Assembly (NCBI GenBank): GCA_029265615.1 | Contig: JAJUIB010000021.1 | Location: 1-43,792 of the forward strand | From: Spirochaetota bacterium | GTDB taxonomy: Bacteria > Spirochaetota > Spirochaetia > Treponematales > Rectinemataceae | Reading direction: 5' to 3' | Length of the DNA stretch: 43,792 nucleotides | Shown here: positions 8,718 through 16,366 of the stretch, piece by piece | Layout: every line of letters begins with the position of its first letter | How positions within the stretch are numbered: position 1 is the stretch's first letter | Notes under the pieces: model-generated | Told to the model about the DNA's origin: nothing | What the model saw: only the letters and a program-made list of their open reading frames with translations | Databases searched by the model: none | Made by a program: the position numbers and the translations under genes

Positions 8718-9637
8718 AAGTCAAACCTCCCCTCGCCCTTGCGGCGAAAAAATGCCTCCATGAGTCGCTTGCACCCGAGATGCTCGCGCGAATCGCCAAA
8801 GAGGTCATGCCCGGCTATGATCTTTCAGGACGGGCAGGGTTTCCCCAGACGATTCCGGTACCGAGCCAGATTATGATCTCCCACTTCATCGACGACGTGA
8901 TCGGAGCAGAGCGCTTCCTCCTCCTCGTTGAACGCCTCGTGCGGCTTGACCGGGAGGGCTTCATGGGGCGCGCCTACCGCATTCCTGGCCTCAGTGAGCT
9001 TTTCAAAGGGATTCTCGCGGAGGGCTACCTCTGGGATGAAGAGACACAGCTCTTCATGGAAGACCCGCGGAGCCACCGCCGCCCCGACTGGGGCCGCCTC
9101 ACGGAAGGCGAAGAGCATCGATTTTCGCTCCTCCGTATGGACATTGTGAAAAACTCCGAGCTGGTCCGCGCACATGGCGAATCGCGCGCACGTGCAGCCT
9201 TTGAGGACCTCAGGGTCATCTTTGCCCGGGCGGTGGAAAGCCGCTCCGGCAGAATTTGGCGCTGGGACGGTGACGGCGCACTCGCCGCCTTCCTTTTCGG
9301 CCATTCCACGACAAGCGCCGTGCTCGCTGGCATTGCGACACTCAACGAACTCTTTCTCTACGATCGCTTCCACAATGCGCTCGGCGAGCCGCTCAAAACC
9401 CGCATCGCTGCGCACACCGGGCCGCTCCGCTACAGCACGGCGGTCGCGGAAATGCTCAAGCAGGAAACGACTCAGGAGGTCATAGAAGCCGAAAGCCGCT
9501 GGACGCCACCGGGGGCGCTATCCATTTCGCCCGCGGTTGCACCGACCCTCGACAAAGTAATTTTCGATCGCTTCCATCCTTCGGGGGAGCCCGGATCGCG
9601 GCTTCTCATCTACGAGATCAAGGTGGCCGGAGTATGA
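8714..9637 (+). CDS. Class III nucleotidyl cyclase-like protein, metal-binding partner
   Basis: The C-terminal part (about residues 135-290) follows the class III adenylate/guanylate cyclase pattern: FSLLRMDIVKNSELV supplies the first metal-binding Asp, GRIWRWDGDGALAAF the second, and KTRIAAHTG matches the following strand. Where catalytic members have V-N-x-A-x-R, this protein reads V-I-E-A-E-S, so the transition-state Asn and Arg are missing. The N-terminal ~130 residues are not recognised. The gene overlaps the next by ATGA (9634-9637), and the next protein has the opposite set of residues. I therefore infer one half of a heterodimeric cyclase making cAMP or cGMP, but a non-catalytic sensor is possible. 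A cyclic-nucleotide-binding protein lies at the other end of the window. Confidence 0.65.
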   Translation: MKVKPPLALAAKKCLHESLAPEMLARIAKEVMPGYDLSGRAGFPQTIPVPSQIMISHFIDDVIGAERFLLLVERLVRLDREGFMGRAYRIPGLSELFKGILAEGYLWDEETQLFMEDPRSHRRPDWGRLTEGEEHRFSLLRMDIVKNSELVRAHGESRARAAFEDLRVIFARAVESRSGRIWRWDGDGALAAFLFGHSTTSAVLAGIATLNELFLYDRFHNALGEPLKTRIAAHTGPLRYSTAVAEMLKQETTQEVIEAESRWTPPGALSISPAVAPTLDKVIFDRFHPSGEPGSRLLIYEIKVAGV

Positions 9638-10590
9638 AGCTCATCCTCTACGCCCACGATCCGGCCGATCGACGCCTTCACAGCCTTTTTGGCAAGCTTC
9701 AGGGCCACGACGTCGAGATTCTTCCCTTCTCCGCGTTTGGACGTAGTTACAAAAAGAAGGCGCAAGGCGCCTTTGTATACCTTGAGGCCGTGGCCGAGGA
9801 TGCGAAGCGGGTGGCGGAACTCGGCGCAAAACTCGGCGAAATGCCCGGAGCCGCATGGGGCGTCATTGACCGCACAGGCGTAATCGACGACCCTTCGGGC
9901 CTTTTTTTCGCGGGGGCAAGCGACTATATAGGGCCCGCCCTCGCCAAAGTCGGCCTTTCGGTGCCACGGCTCAAGGCCGCGCTCGCCTTCGCACGACTCG
10001 ATGAGAGCGCAACCTGCGGAGGAGCGCTTCCCTTCAAAGGCTGGTCAGCCTTAACCGAGGGCGAACTCGTCGATGTGCACTTTTGCTACGCGGCGATCGG
10101 CGCACAACGCGAACTTCTTGAAAGCATTGGCGACAAGCGCCTCTATAAACTTTGCGAGGAATTTTCAAGCTTCCTCGAGCGATGGGCCGCCGAATGTGGC
10201 GGCATCGTGTGGATTCGGGAGCCGGCCGGCACCCTCGTTCTCTTCCCACCCACCGATGTGGGCATGAACCCGATTCTCGCCGCCTGGCGCCTCATCCTTG
10301 ACCGCATTCTTGTCGGCTACGAGATATTTCACCTTGACACGCCGCTCACCTTTCGCTTCGCCTTCCACGCGGGACGTACCCCCTGGCGACGCTCGGGAGC
10401 GACGGGGACGGTGGTGTCGGAGGATGTCAACTTCGTCTTCCACCTGGGGCACAAGGCGGCCGCCGATGGCGCTGTCACCGTCTCGGAGACCGCTCTCTCC
10501 TCGATTCCCGCACCACTTTGCGACCTTTTTCTCAAAGCAGGCGATTACGAGGGTCACAGCCTTATGGCATCGCGACACTTCAAGGAGTAG
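9634..10590 (+). CDS. Degenerate class III cyclase-like protein, asparagine-bearing partner
   Basis: Residues from about 150 align by eye with a class III cyclase domain. The first metal position is VHFCYAAIG (Asp replaced by Tyr) and the second is WIREPAGTLVLF (Asp replaced by Ala). Further on, EDVNFVFHLGHKAAADGAVTVSE keeps the V-N of the transition-state Asn, the L, and the V-S-E at the end of the motif; the Arg position is His. The N-terminal ~130 residues have alternating hydrophobic strands and could be a receiver-like regulatory domain. It is translated directly after the preceding cyclase-like gene through an ATGA overlap. Alone it should be inactive; I infer it completes the neighbouring protein's active site. 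Confidence 0.6.
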   Translation: MKLILYAHDPADRRLHSLFGKLQGHDVEILPFSAFGRSYKKKAQGAFVYLEAVAEDAKRVAELGAKLGEMPGAAWGVIDRTGVIDDPSGLFFAGASDYIGPALAKVGLSVPRLKAALAFARLDESATCGGALPFKGWSALTEGELVDVHFCYAAIGAQRELLESIGDKRLYKLCEEFSSFLERWAAECGGIVWIREPAGTLVLFPPTDVGMNPILAAWRLILDRILVGYEIFHLDTPLTFRFAFHAGRTPWRRSGATGTVVSEDVNFVFHLGHKAAADGAVTVSETALSSIPAPLCDLFLKAGDYEGHSLMASRHFKE

Positions 10591-10592
10591 CG

Positions 10593-10607
10593 TATACTGG
10601 CGCTATG
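10593..10607 (+). promoter_or_regulatory. Likely leaderless -10 element of gtrA
   Basis: TATACT at 10593-10598 is followed by six bases and ATG at 10605. The -35 region (TCGCGA at 10570-10575, spacer 17) is poor, so readthrough from the cyclase operon is also possible. Confidence 0.45.
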
Positions 10608-11033
10608 TCACAGATAGTTCGTTTTTCCCCAACCGCATCGGTAAAAGGCCAACTCGTCCGCTCGGTGGCCTCGAGTGCCCTCTCTTTCGGCCTCGACTTC
10701 TTCGTACTCGCAATTCTCGTCGAAGGGGCCGGTCTTAGGCCTGCCCTTGCCACCGCGATGAGCTTCACCGCGGGAACGGGGCTCAACTATCTCCTCTGCG
10801 CCGCCTGGATATTTCCCCGCGCCGGGATACCGCATCGCGGGCGCGAAGCGCTTTCGTTTTTCTTCTTTTCCGCTATCGGCCTCGGACTCAACGCAGGCGG
10901 CATGGCTCTGCTTGTCGGCCGGTTCAGCCTTCCCTACCTGCCTGCACGCGTCGGAGTTGCCGCCTCAGTCTTTCTCGCCAACTTTGCCATGCGCAAGTTC
11001 TTCGTGTTTGGGCGCATCGTAGCAAGCGACTGA
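10605..11033 (+). CDS. GtrA-family small membrane protein
   Basis: This is a four-helix inner-membrane protein of the GtrA group, members of which help move polyprenyl-linked sugars across the membrane for cell-surface glycosylation. The 142 residues show the family pattern: VRSVASSALSFGLDFFVLAIL, ATAMSFTAGTGLNYLLCAAWIF, FFFFSAIGLGLNAGGMALLV, and a terminal ASVFLANFAMRKFFVF, where the N/F/R-K-F-FVF ending is diagnostic. ATG 10605 is preferred over the longer frame from 10518, because that extension overlaps the upstream gene and is not membrane-like. No glycosyltransferase is adjacent, so the pathway is unknown. Confidence 0.82.
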   Translation: MSQIVRFSPTASVKGQLVRSVASSALSFGLDFFVLAILVEGAGLRPALATAMSFTAGTGLNYLLCAAWIFPRAGIPHRGREALSFFFFSAIGLGLNAGGMALLVGRFSLPYLPARVGVAASVFLANFAMRKFFVFGRIVASD

Positions 11034-11097
11034 ATCCGCAAGGTCTAACTCTACTCTCATACACGCGATAAGCGCGGCACAAAAAGCGCATCGGAGC

Positions 11098-11135
11098 TTG
11101 CACAAATTAGTTTGTAATGATATCAATATTATAAA
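11098..11135 (+). promoter_or_regulatory. AT-rich promoter/operator of the rubrerythrin-perR operon
   Basis: TTGCAC at 11098-11103, a 17-base spacer, and TATCAA at 11121-11126 make a plausible promoter. The -10 region overlaps an imperfect inverted repeat centred on TGATATCA (11118-11125), with a TAATGATA half-site (11115-11122) that resembles a Fur/PerR-box half. The stretch 11101-11145 is strikingly AT-rich for this genome. A site for the PerR-like regulator encoded downstream is inferred. Confidence 0.5.
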
Positions 11136-11164
11136 GAATACACCACCAGCAAGGAGAAGCCTGT

Positions 11165-11716
11165 ATGAAAACCTTTGTCTGCAGTGTCTGTGGCTATGTC
11201 TACGAAGGCGATGAAGCGCCCGCGAAATGTCCCCAGTGCGGCGCCGCGGGGAGCAAGTTCATTGAAAAAACACAGGCGGGCGAGCGTGTCTGGGCCGACG
11301 AACACCGAATCGGTGTTGCCAAAGGCCTTGATGCGGAGGTCGTACAGGGCCTCCGCGACAACTTCATGGGTGAATGCACCGAAGTGGGCATGTATCTTGC
11401 TATGAGCCGCCAGGCGGAACGCGAAGGCTACCCCGAAATCGCCGAGGCGTACCGCCGCTACGCCTTCGAGGAAGCCGATCACGCTGCGCGCTTCGCCGAG
11501 CTCCTCGGCGAAGTTGTGCACGCCGACACCCGGAAAAACCTTACGCTCCGCGCCGACGCGGAGGCTGGCGCATGCGCAGGCAAACTCATGCTCGCAAAAC
11601 GCGCCAAGGAACTCGGCTACGATGCAATTCACGACACGGTTCACGAGATGTGCAAGGATGAGGCGCGCCATGGGGCCGGCTTCCAGGGGCTCCTCACGCG
11701 CTTTTTCCCTAGGTAG
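11165..11716 (+). CDS. Reverse rubrerythrin (N-terminal rubredoxin, C-terminal diiron)
   Basis: This is a cytoplasmic peroxide-scavenging non-haem iron protein that passes electrons from its rubredoxin centre to a diiron site. The order is inverted relative to classical rubrerythrin. The N-terminal rubredoxin knuckles are C6-x2-C9 ([12 protein letters not shown]) and C22-x2-C25 ([13 protein letters not shown]). The ferritin-like domain follows with [20 protein letters not shown] and [11 protein letters not shown] carrying ExxH iron ligands. At 183 residues it fits the reverse rubrerythrins of anaerobes. AAGGAG at 11151-11156 fixes ATG 11165. A PerR-like regulator lies 73 bases downstream on the same strand, consistent with a peroxide-induced, autoregulated pair. 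Confidence 0.9.
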   Translation: MKTFVCSVCGYVYEGDEAPAKCPQCGAAGSKFIEKTQAGERVWADEHRIGVAKGLDAEVVQGLRDNFMGECTEVGMYLAMSRQAEREGYPEIAEAYRRYAFEEADHAARFAELLGEVVHADTRKNLTLRADAEAGACAGKLMLAKRAKELGYDAIHDTVHEMCKDEARHGAGFQGLLTRFFPR

Positions 11717-11789
11717 AATCGCCCTAAACGCAGGCGGCGGCGTGCCTGCCATGGCCGACCGCCGCCGCGTCCCGGAGGAGCGACAGCGC

Positions 11790-12209
11790 ATGAGCGATCC
11801 TGCGGCTTTTCTCGCCAAACATGGCGTGCGGCCTTCCTACCCACGGCTCAAAATCTTGGAGTATCTTGCGGGCACGAAGGAGCACCCTTCTGCCGAAATG
11901 ATCCACCGCGACCTTGTATTAAGCCTCCCCACCCTCTCGCGCACGACGGTGTACAACACGCTCAGACTCTTCGCCGCGGTGGGCATTGCCCGCGAACTTC
12001 GCATCGACGAAACCGAGGCACGATTTGACGCGGACATGCGGCCGCATGGTCACTTTCGCTGCCGCGCTTGCGGCCGAGTCTTCGACTTTCCGCTCACCCC
12101 CGGCATCGAGCAGCCGGCCCTCCCCGAGGGATTCAAACTCGAACGTGCGGAACTCTCCTGCGAAGGCCTTTGTCCCGCCTGCGCCACCTCGTCCCTGCCG
12201 CTACCATGA
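11790..12209 (+). CDS. perR: Fur-family regulator, PerR-like
   Basis: This metal-dependent transcriptional repressor probably senses peroxide. The winged-helix DNA-binding part includes [25 protein letters not shown] and [18 protein letters not shown]. The metal-sensing part has [22 protein letters not shown] (Asp80/82, His86, His88, Asp99), matching the PerR/Fur regulatory site, and structural zinc cysteines C91-x2-C94 and C128-x2-C131. GGAGGAG at 11774-11780 supports ATG 11790, although the frame is open much further upstream through the rubrerythrin gene. The protein has 139 residues. PerR rather than Fur or Zur is favoured by its position directly behind a rubrerythrin gene; the metal specificity cannot be read from sequence alone. 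Confidence 0.82.
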   Translation: MSDPAAFLAKHGVRPSYPRLKILEYLAGTKEHPSAEMIHRDLVLSLPTLSRTTVYNTLRLFAAVGIARELRIDETEARFDADMRPHGHFRCRACGRVFDFPLTPGIEQPALPEGFKLERAELSCEGLCPACATSSLPLP

Positions 12210-12231
12210 AGCGCAAGAAAATGGCACGTGT

Positions 12232-12260
12232 TTGACAGTGGCAGGACTTTTTCGTATAGT
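12232..12260 (+). promoter_or_regulatory. Consensus sigma-70 promoter of thioredoxin
   Basis: A perfect TTGACA at 12232-12237, a 17-base spacer and TATAGT at 12255-12260. It is the best-matching -35 element seen, and it drives a normal leadered message of about 40 bases with a purine-rich ribosome site. Confidence 0.85.
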
Positions 12261-12309
12261 TCTTGTACGTTTGCGAGCTAGAGCGGGCCTTAAGGAGAGG
12301 GAGAAAGTC

Positions 12310-12633
12310 ATGAGCGCCGAGATCGTCCTTACCGCGGAAAACTTCGACAGTGTCGTCCTTGCCTCCGACAAACCTGTCCTCGTCGACTTTTGGGCAGAGT
12401 GGTGCATGCCCTGCCGCATGATCGCTCCAAGCGTCGATCAGCTTGCCGAAAGCTACCGCGACCGCCTCGTCGTCGGCAAGGTCAATGTTGACGCCGAAGG
12501 GGATCTTGCCTCGCGCTTTGGCATCATTTCCATCCCCACGCTCATTGTCTTCAAAGATGGCAAGGTCGTCCGGCAAAAGGTCGGCGCCCTCCCCAAAAAC
12601 GAGATCGAAAACCTCTTCAAGGACCTTGTCTAA
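12310..12633 (+). CDS. trxA: Thioredoxin with WCMPC active site
   Basis: This is a small cytoplasmic dithiol oxidoreductase that reduces protein disulfides and feeds peroxidases and reductases. The fold is complete in 107 residues: [18 protein letters not shown] with cysteines 32 and 35, the VNVDAE strand, the conserved cis-proline in [13 protein letters not shown], and the C-terminal helix. The residue after the first cysteine is Met in place of the usual Gly (CMPC instead of CGPC), which could shift the redox potential. The leader carries TAAGGAGAGGGAGAAAG, a strong ribosome-binding stretch, upstream of ATG 12310. Its position after the rubrerythrin/PerR pair suggests a shared redox role, but it has its own promoter. 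Confidence 0.94.
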   Translation: MSAEIVLTAENFDSVVLASDKPVLVDFWAEWCMPCRMIAPSVDQLAESYRDRLVVGKVNVDAEGDLASRFGIISIPTLIVFKDGKVVRQKVGALPKNEIENLFKDLV

Positions 12634-12665
12634 ACCGGCGCATCGGTCTTGAGATCAGGAATCGA

Positions 12666-12690
12666 GGGCGGCCCAATAAGGCCGCCCTTC
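12666..12690. terminator. Hairpin between thioredoxin and the lipoprotein gene
   Basis: GGGCGGCC at 12666-12673 and GGCCGCCC at 12680-12687 form a perfect 8-bp stem with a six-base loop, followed by only a short T run. It lies between two convergent genes and may serve both. Confidence 0.65.
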
Positions 12691-12745
12691 GTATTGCCCG
12701 TCGATGCAAGGGTTCCGATGCGAAAAAGGAGCGCCGCTAGCCGCC

Positions 12746-13825
12746 CTACGGCGCGGCGGCGTTTGGTGCGCCTGGCGTCTCGCCGCCCTGGGCTGAAAGG
12801 AACCATGCAGCGGGCCCGGCCCCGCCCCTCGCGCAGATAGTTTTCGCGGTGGACGGCTTCCAACGAAACGCATCTTCGTATGCAGGCGATGGGCCCGCGA
12901 ACGGCCACACATCCCCAATGCCCACAAGAAGCTCGCCGAGTTTCGACTCGCCGACGGGACCGGTTTTCGACTCTTCGGCGTAGAAAAGCGCGGTAACAGG
13001 CGCCGCCCCAGGCCGCGGCCTGAGCGCGAGCGCCCCGGTAGCGTCGGGAATGCCGCCTGCCGCACACCAGAAATCCCGCGCATACGGCTGAGCGTCGATA
13101 CCGCCCGATGCGGCCAGGTTGTCGGCCGCTTCATCGCGCTCCGTAGCTAGGCCTTCGGGAGCAAAATGAAGAAGGATAAACTCCCCTTCGGTAACCTCGG
13201 CCGGCGGGAGACGGTAGGTGCATAACTTGCTCGAACTTGCATAGGCGAGCTCGACGCCACCAAGGTTCCCCGTGGATAGGGCGATAAGCTCAAGATAGTC
13301 GCGATGAGGATTCGTGGTCGATGAATTCCGCGCGGTGCGAAGCTCGCTGAATGCAAGGCGGGGAGGCCTTGCGTTCCAACCGGTGAAGCAAAACGAAAAG
13401 CGGGTCGAATTGCCGCGCTCATCCGCCACCTCGCCTGCAAGGAGATAGTCGCGGCCAGGTAGCGCAGGTTCGCGAAACTGAATGGTGAGGATGGCGCCGT
13501 CGACCAGGAGCTCGGGCGGGGGAAGCGCGGCGCCGCGCGAAACGGCGGCATTCCGCATGGCGGCGCCACGCGGAGGGACCGATGCGCTCTCGGCCAAGCC
13601 ATAGGCAAACGTCCCCTCGACAGGTGTGACCGGCTCGTCGAAGCGAAGCCTGAAGTTTCGCTCGTCGAGGGGACCCGCCTCGAGTACCCCCGGCGGACGG
13701 TAACCTGCCACCGGGAGAAAGCAAGGGTCGATGTCCGCGGCGCAGCCTGCAAGCCACAGTGCGGCCGCAAACGCCGCGGCGGCGCCGCACACGGCGCACA
13801 GGGCGGACGAGGGTCTCTTGACCAT
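12746..13825 (-). CDS. Lipoprotein with lamin-tail-like domain
   Basis: This is a membrane-anchored exported protein. The N-terminus is a lipoprotein signal: basic MVKRPSS, a hydrophobic alanine-rich core, and the lipobox LAGC with the cysteine near residue 28. Residues ~40-150 look like a beta-rich region with RFDEPVTPVEGTF, as in Ig-like domains of surface proteins. From about residue 155, LAFSELRTARNSSTTNPHRDYLELIAL, then NLGGVEL and the later EFILLHF, resemble a lamin-tail domain of bacterial surface lipoproteins and nucleases. I see no catalytic motif. AGGAGG stands six bases before ATG 13825. It is divergent from rpiB and convergent with thioredoxin; its function is unknown. Confidence 0.65.
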   Translation of the reverse strand: MVKRPSSALCAVCGAAAAFAAALWLAGCAADIDPCFLPVAGYRPPGVLEAGPLDERNFRLRFDEPVTPVEGTFAYGLAESASVPPRGAAMRNAAVSRGAALPPPELLVDGAILTIQFREPALPGRDYLLAGEVADERGNSTRFSFCFTGWNARPPRLAFSELRTARNSSTTNPHRDYLELIALSTGNLGGVELAYASSSKLCTYRLPPAEVTEGEFILLHFAPEGLATERDEAADNLAASGGIDAQPYARDFWCAAGGIPDATGALALRPRPGAAPVTALFYAEESKTGPVGESKLGELLVGIGDVWPFAGPSPAYEDAFRWKPSTAKTICARGGAGPAAWFLSAQGGETPGAPNAAAP

Positions 13826-13925
13826 GCAGACCTCCTAAATCCTTCAGGAGACACAACGCGCAGCGACACGAAGTCCGATTGAAGCAAGAGTCCGCCCTGC
13901 ATCACGCCTTCGCGCGATGCAGGCC

Positions 13926-13954
13926 TTGTCCGCCTCCATGGAGGCGGCTATACT
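13926..13954 (+). promoter_or_regulatory. rpiB promoter containing an 18-bp perfect palindrome
   Basis: TTGTCC at 13926-13931, a 17-base spacer and TATACT at 13949-13954. The spacer is almost filled by the perfect palindrome CCGCCTCCATGGAGGCGG (13930-13947), a likely operator or cruciform-forming element. A message from here would have a leader of about 30 bases with GGGGAAAGG before ATG 13989. Confidence 0.6.
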
Positions 13955-13988
13955 CGGCCCTGAAACACCACACACCGGGGAAAGGCAC

Positions 13989-14423
13989 ATGCGCATCGTC
14001 ATCGCCAACGACCACGGAGCCGTCGCCCTCAAACAGGAGATTGTGACCGCCCTCCGCGCGGCAGGGCATGAAGTCACCAACCTTGGCGTCGACACCGAAG
14101 AATCGGTCGACTATCCCGACATCGCACGGCGCGCCGCAGCGGCCTACCTTGCAGGCGGCTACGACTTCGGCATCCTCTGTTGCGGTTCGGGCATCGGCAT
14201 CTCAATCGCCGCAAACAAGGTGCGCGGCATCCGCTGCGCACAGGTCTTCGACCTTTATACCGCGCAGATGTGCAAACGCCATAACAACGCGAACTTCATC
14301 GCCTTCGGCGGGCGCGTGACCTATCCCGTCCCCGTTCCCGCAATGATCGCGGCGTACATGGAGGCCGAATACGAGGGCGGCCGCCACCAGCGGCGCGTCG
14401 ACAAACTCGACGAACTCTGCTGA
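13989..14423 (+). CDS. rpiB: Ribose-5-phosphate isomerase B
   Basis: This enzyme interconverts ribose 5-phosphate and ribulose 5-phosphate in the non-oxidative pentose phosphate pathway; some family members act on allose or galactose phosphates. The 144 residues match the RpiB/LacAB fold: IVIANDHGAVALK at the N-terminus, VDYPDIAR, the active-site loop GILCCGSGIGISIAANK with the catalytic cysteine pair, and CKRHNNANFIAFGGR, which binds substrate. ATG 13989 has GGGGAAAGG upstream. The longer frame back to 13917 would include the promoter and is rejected. It stands alone between divergent and convergent neighbours. Confidence 0.94.
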   Translation: MRIVIANDHGAVALKQEIVTALRAAGHEVTNLGVDTEESVDYPDIARRAAAAYLAGGYDFGILCCGSGIGISIAANKVRGIRCAQVFDLYTAQMCKRHNNANFIAFGGRVTYPVPVPAMIAAYMEAEYEGGRHQRRVDKLDELC

Positions 14424-14429
14424 TAGACA

Positions 14430-14464
14430 CGCCTTGCGCGCCCCGCATCGTGGTGCACAAGGCG
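14430..14464. terminator. Weak hairpin between rpiB and the thioesterase gene
   Basis: CGCCTTG (14430-14436) can pair with CAAGGCG (14458-14464) around a 21-base loop, directly after rpiB. There is no T run, so terminator function is uncertain. Confidence 0.3.
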
Positions 14465-14474
14465 GCCGTACGCA

Positions 14475-14912
14475 TCACGCCTCGCACCGCCCTTCCACAA
14501 GGAGCCGCGCGATGCCCTCGTCGACCGGCACAGGGCGTCCGAGCCGGGTCATTGCCACGACGACGCGCGCCGCGGCCGCGGTCTCGCCCGAACCAAGCTT
14601 GATTATCTCCTGGTGAAAGACAAGCTTGAGCCGACCCTCGCGCTCCACGCGCAGGCGGGCGAGAAAACGCTCGCCACTTTGCAAGGGCCGACGGTAGTCG
14701 ATTTCGATGCGATAGACCACGGGGTCGAGGCCGTCGGCGTGCATCGCCGCGAAGTCGAGGCCGAGCGACCTCAGGTATTCGTGCCGCGCATGCTCGAAGT
14801 AGTGCTGGTAGTTCGCGTTGTTGACGATGCCCTGCATGTCGAGCTCGTAGTCGCGAACCGCCATCTCGAGCACGCCCGGCCACACCGCGCCTGGGGAAGT
14901 GGTTTCACGCAT
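14475..14912 (-). CDS. YbgC-like acyl-CoA thioesterase (hot-dog fold)
   Basis: This is a probable cytoplasmic thioester hydrolase of the 4-hydroxybenzoyl-CoA thioesterase group. The diagnostic region is VRDYELDMQGIVNNANYQHYFEHARHEYL, with the Asp of the YxxD..G.V.N..Y.....AR motif. It is followed by YRIEIDYRRPLQSGERFLARLRV, the hot-dog sheet. The length of 145 residues is normal. The start codon lies six bases downstream of the stop codon of the nuclease gene at 14919-16328, on the same strand, so the two are very likely cotranscribed. The acyl substrate cannot be deduced. Confidence 0.8.
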   Translation of the reverse strand: MRETTSPGAVWPGVLEMAVRDYELDMQGIVNNANYQHYFEHARHEYLRSLGLDFAAMHADGLDPVVYRIEIDYRRPLQSGERFLARLRVEREGRLKLVFHQEIIKLGSGETAAAARVVVAMTRLGRPVPVDEGIARLLVEGRCEA

Positions 14913-14918
14913 CGCGGC

Positions 14919-16328
14919 TTACAGATCGTAGCGCTCGCCGTATCTGACGATCTCGACCTCTTTGACGCCCTTGCCAAGGAGGTAAGTCTTGAGCGCAGTA
15001 AGGCTTTGGGGCTCCCCGTGGACGAGGAACACCTTTTTGAGCCGCTCAAGGTCGAGGCTACACATCCAGTCCCAGCTCTCTTCGTAGTCGGCATGCGCGC
15101 TGAACGCGTTGATCTCCGCGATCTCGGCTTTGACGCGGAAAAAGTCGCCGTGGATGCGCACCTCAGGCTCGCGGTCACGGATACGGCGCCCCAAGGTGTT
15201 TTCGGCCATGAAGCCAACGATAAGGATGGTGTTCCGCTCGTCGGAAATGTAGCGCATGAGGTGGTGCTGGATGCGCCCCGCCTCGCACATGCCGTCTGCG
15301 CTGATGATGACCATCGGCTCCTTCATATCGTTGAGGCGCTTCGAATCCTGCACGCTCGATGAAAAGCGGAGCGCGTTGAAGCCGAAGGGGTTCTCGTGAT
15401 GGCGCACAAAAGCCTGGTGCGTCTCCTCGTCGTAGCACTCAGGATGTATCTGGAAGATACTCGTCGCGTTGATCGCCATCGGCGAGTCAACCCAAATTGG
15501 AATGGGGGGGATGCGTCCCTCGTCGGAGAGGATGTGGAAATAGTACACGAGCTCCTGCGTGCGCTCGATCGCGAAGGCAGGGATGATGATCTTGCCCCCT
15601 CGCCGCACCGTCTCGTTCACGACTTCGGCGAGCCGCTCGAGCGCGTCTTCGGCCGACTCGTGGAGGCGGTCGCCGTAGGTCGCCTCGAGCACGAGGTAGT
15701 CAACGGGTGGTATGGGTGAGGGGTCGCGGATGATGGGCTTGCCCTTGCGCCCAAGGTCGCCGGTGAAGCCAATCGCCACCTCGCGGCCAGAGCGGTCGCG
15801 CGCGAGCATGCGACAGATGGCAGAACCGAGAATGTGCCCCGCGTCGAAGAGCTCGATGCGCATACCATCCCCGATGGGGAGCGGCCTTTCGTAGGACACC
15901 GTGACGAACTGCCCCATCGTCTTGACGACATCGTCCTCGTCATAGAGCGGCTTCCAGGTAAACCGCTCGCCCTTCTTCGCCGCCTGCTTGGAAAGGTATT
16001 CGGCATCGCGCGCCTGGATGGACGCGGAATCCATCATAACCACGCCCGCAAGGTCGCGCGTGGCGGGCGTCGCATAAATGTTGCCGCGATAGCCGCGCTT
16101 CGATAGTAGCGGTAGCATACCGCAGTGGTCGAAATGCGCATGCGTGAGAACTACCGAGGAAAGGCTTTCAGGATCGGGCACAAGTGCGCGGTTTTTCTCC
16201 TCCGCGACCTCGCGCTTACCCTGGAAGGCGCCGCAATCGATGAGGCAGCGCGCCCCGTCCACCGTGAGTACATGCTTGGAACCGGTTACTTCGCCGGCGC
16301 CGCCCTCGGAATGCAGTCTGATGCTCAT
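14919..16328 (-). CDS. Metallo-beta-lactamase/beta-CASP ribonuclease-like protein
   Basis: This is a zinc-dependent nuclease-like protein of the CPSF/YSH1 type, presumably acting on RNA. The metallo-beta-lactamase ligands are clear: GEVTGSKHVL near the N-terminus, then LTHAHFDHCGMLP (HxHxDH), FDAGHILGSA and GFTGDLGR. The beta-CASP part follows with IIPAFAIERTQEL, WVDSPMAI, IISADGMCEAGRIQHHL and a late NAFSAHADYEE, then VFLVHGE. The 469 residues are full length. The ATG at 16328 has no Shine-Dalgarno but stands six bases after TAGGCT. The promoter lies in the short gap behind the EamA gene and partly reaches into that gene's stop region. Confidence 0.85.
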   Translation of the reverse strand: MSIRLHSEGGAGEVTGSKHVLTVDGARCLIDCGAFQGKREVAEEKNRALVPDPESLSSVVLTHAHFDHCGMLPLLSKRGYRGNIYATPATRDLAGVVMMDSASIQARDAEYLSKQAAKKGERFTWKPLYDEDDVVKTMGQFVTVSYERPLPIGDGMRIELFDAGHILGSAICRMLARDRSGREVAIGFTGDLGRKGKPIIRDPSPIPPVDYLVLEATYGDRLHESAEDALERLAEVVNETVRRGGKIIIPAFAIERTQELVYYFHILSDEGRIPPIPIWVDSPMAINATSIFQIHPECYDEETHQAFVRHHENPFGFNALRFSSSVQDSKRLNDMKEPMVIISADGMCEAGRIQHHLMRYISDERNTILIVGFMAENTLGRRIRDREPEVRIHGDFFRVKAEIAEINAFSAHADYEESWDWMCSLDLERLKKVFLVHGEPQSLTALKTYLLGKGVKEVEIVRYGERYDL

Positions 16329-16363
16329 GTCGATAGCCTAGCGCGGGCAGAGGCGGCGCGCAA
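16326..16363 (-). promoter_or_regulatory. Leaderless promoter of the beta-CASP nuclease gene
   Basis: On the minus strand: TTGCGC (16363-16358), a 17-base spacer, TAGGCT (16340-16335), six bases, then ATG (16328). The same -35 hexamer TTGCGC is used by the rlmB promoter. The -10 match is weak (3/6), so spacing carries the call. Confidence 0.45.
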
Positions 16364-16366
16364 GCG

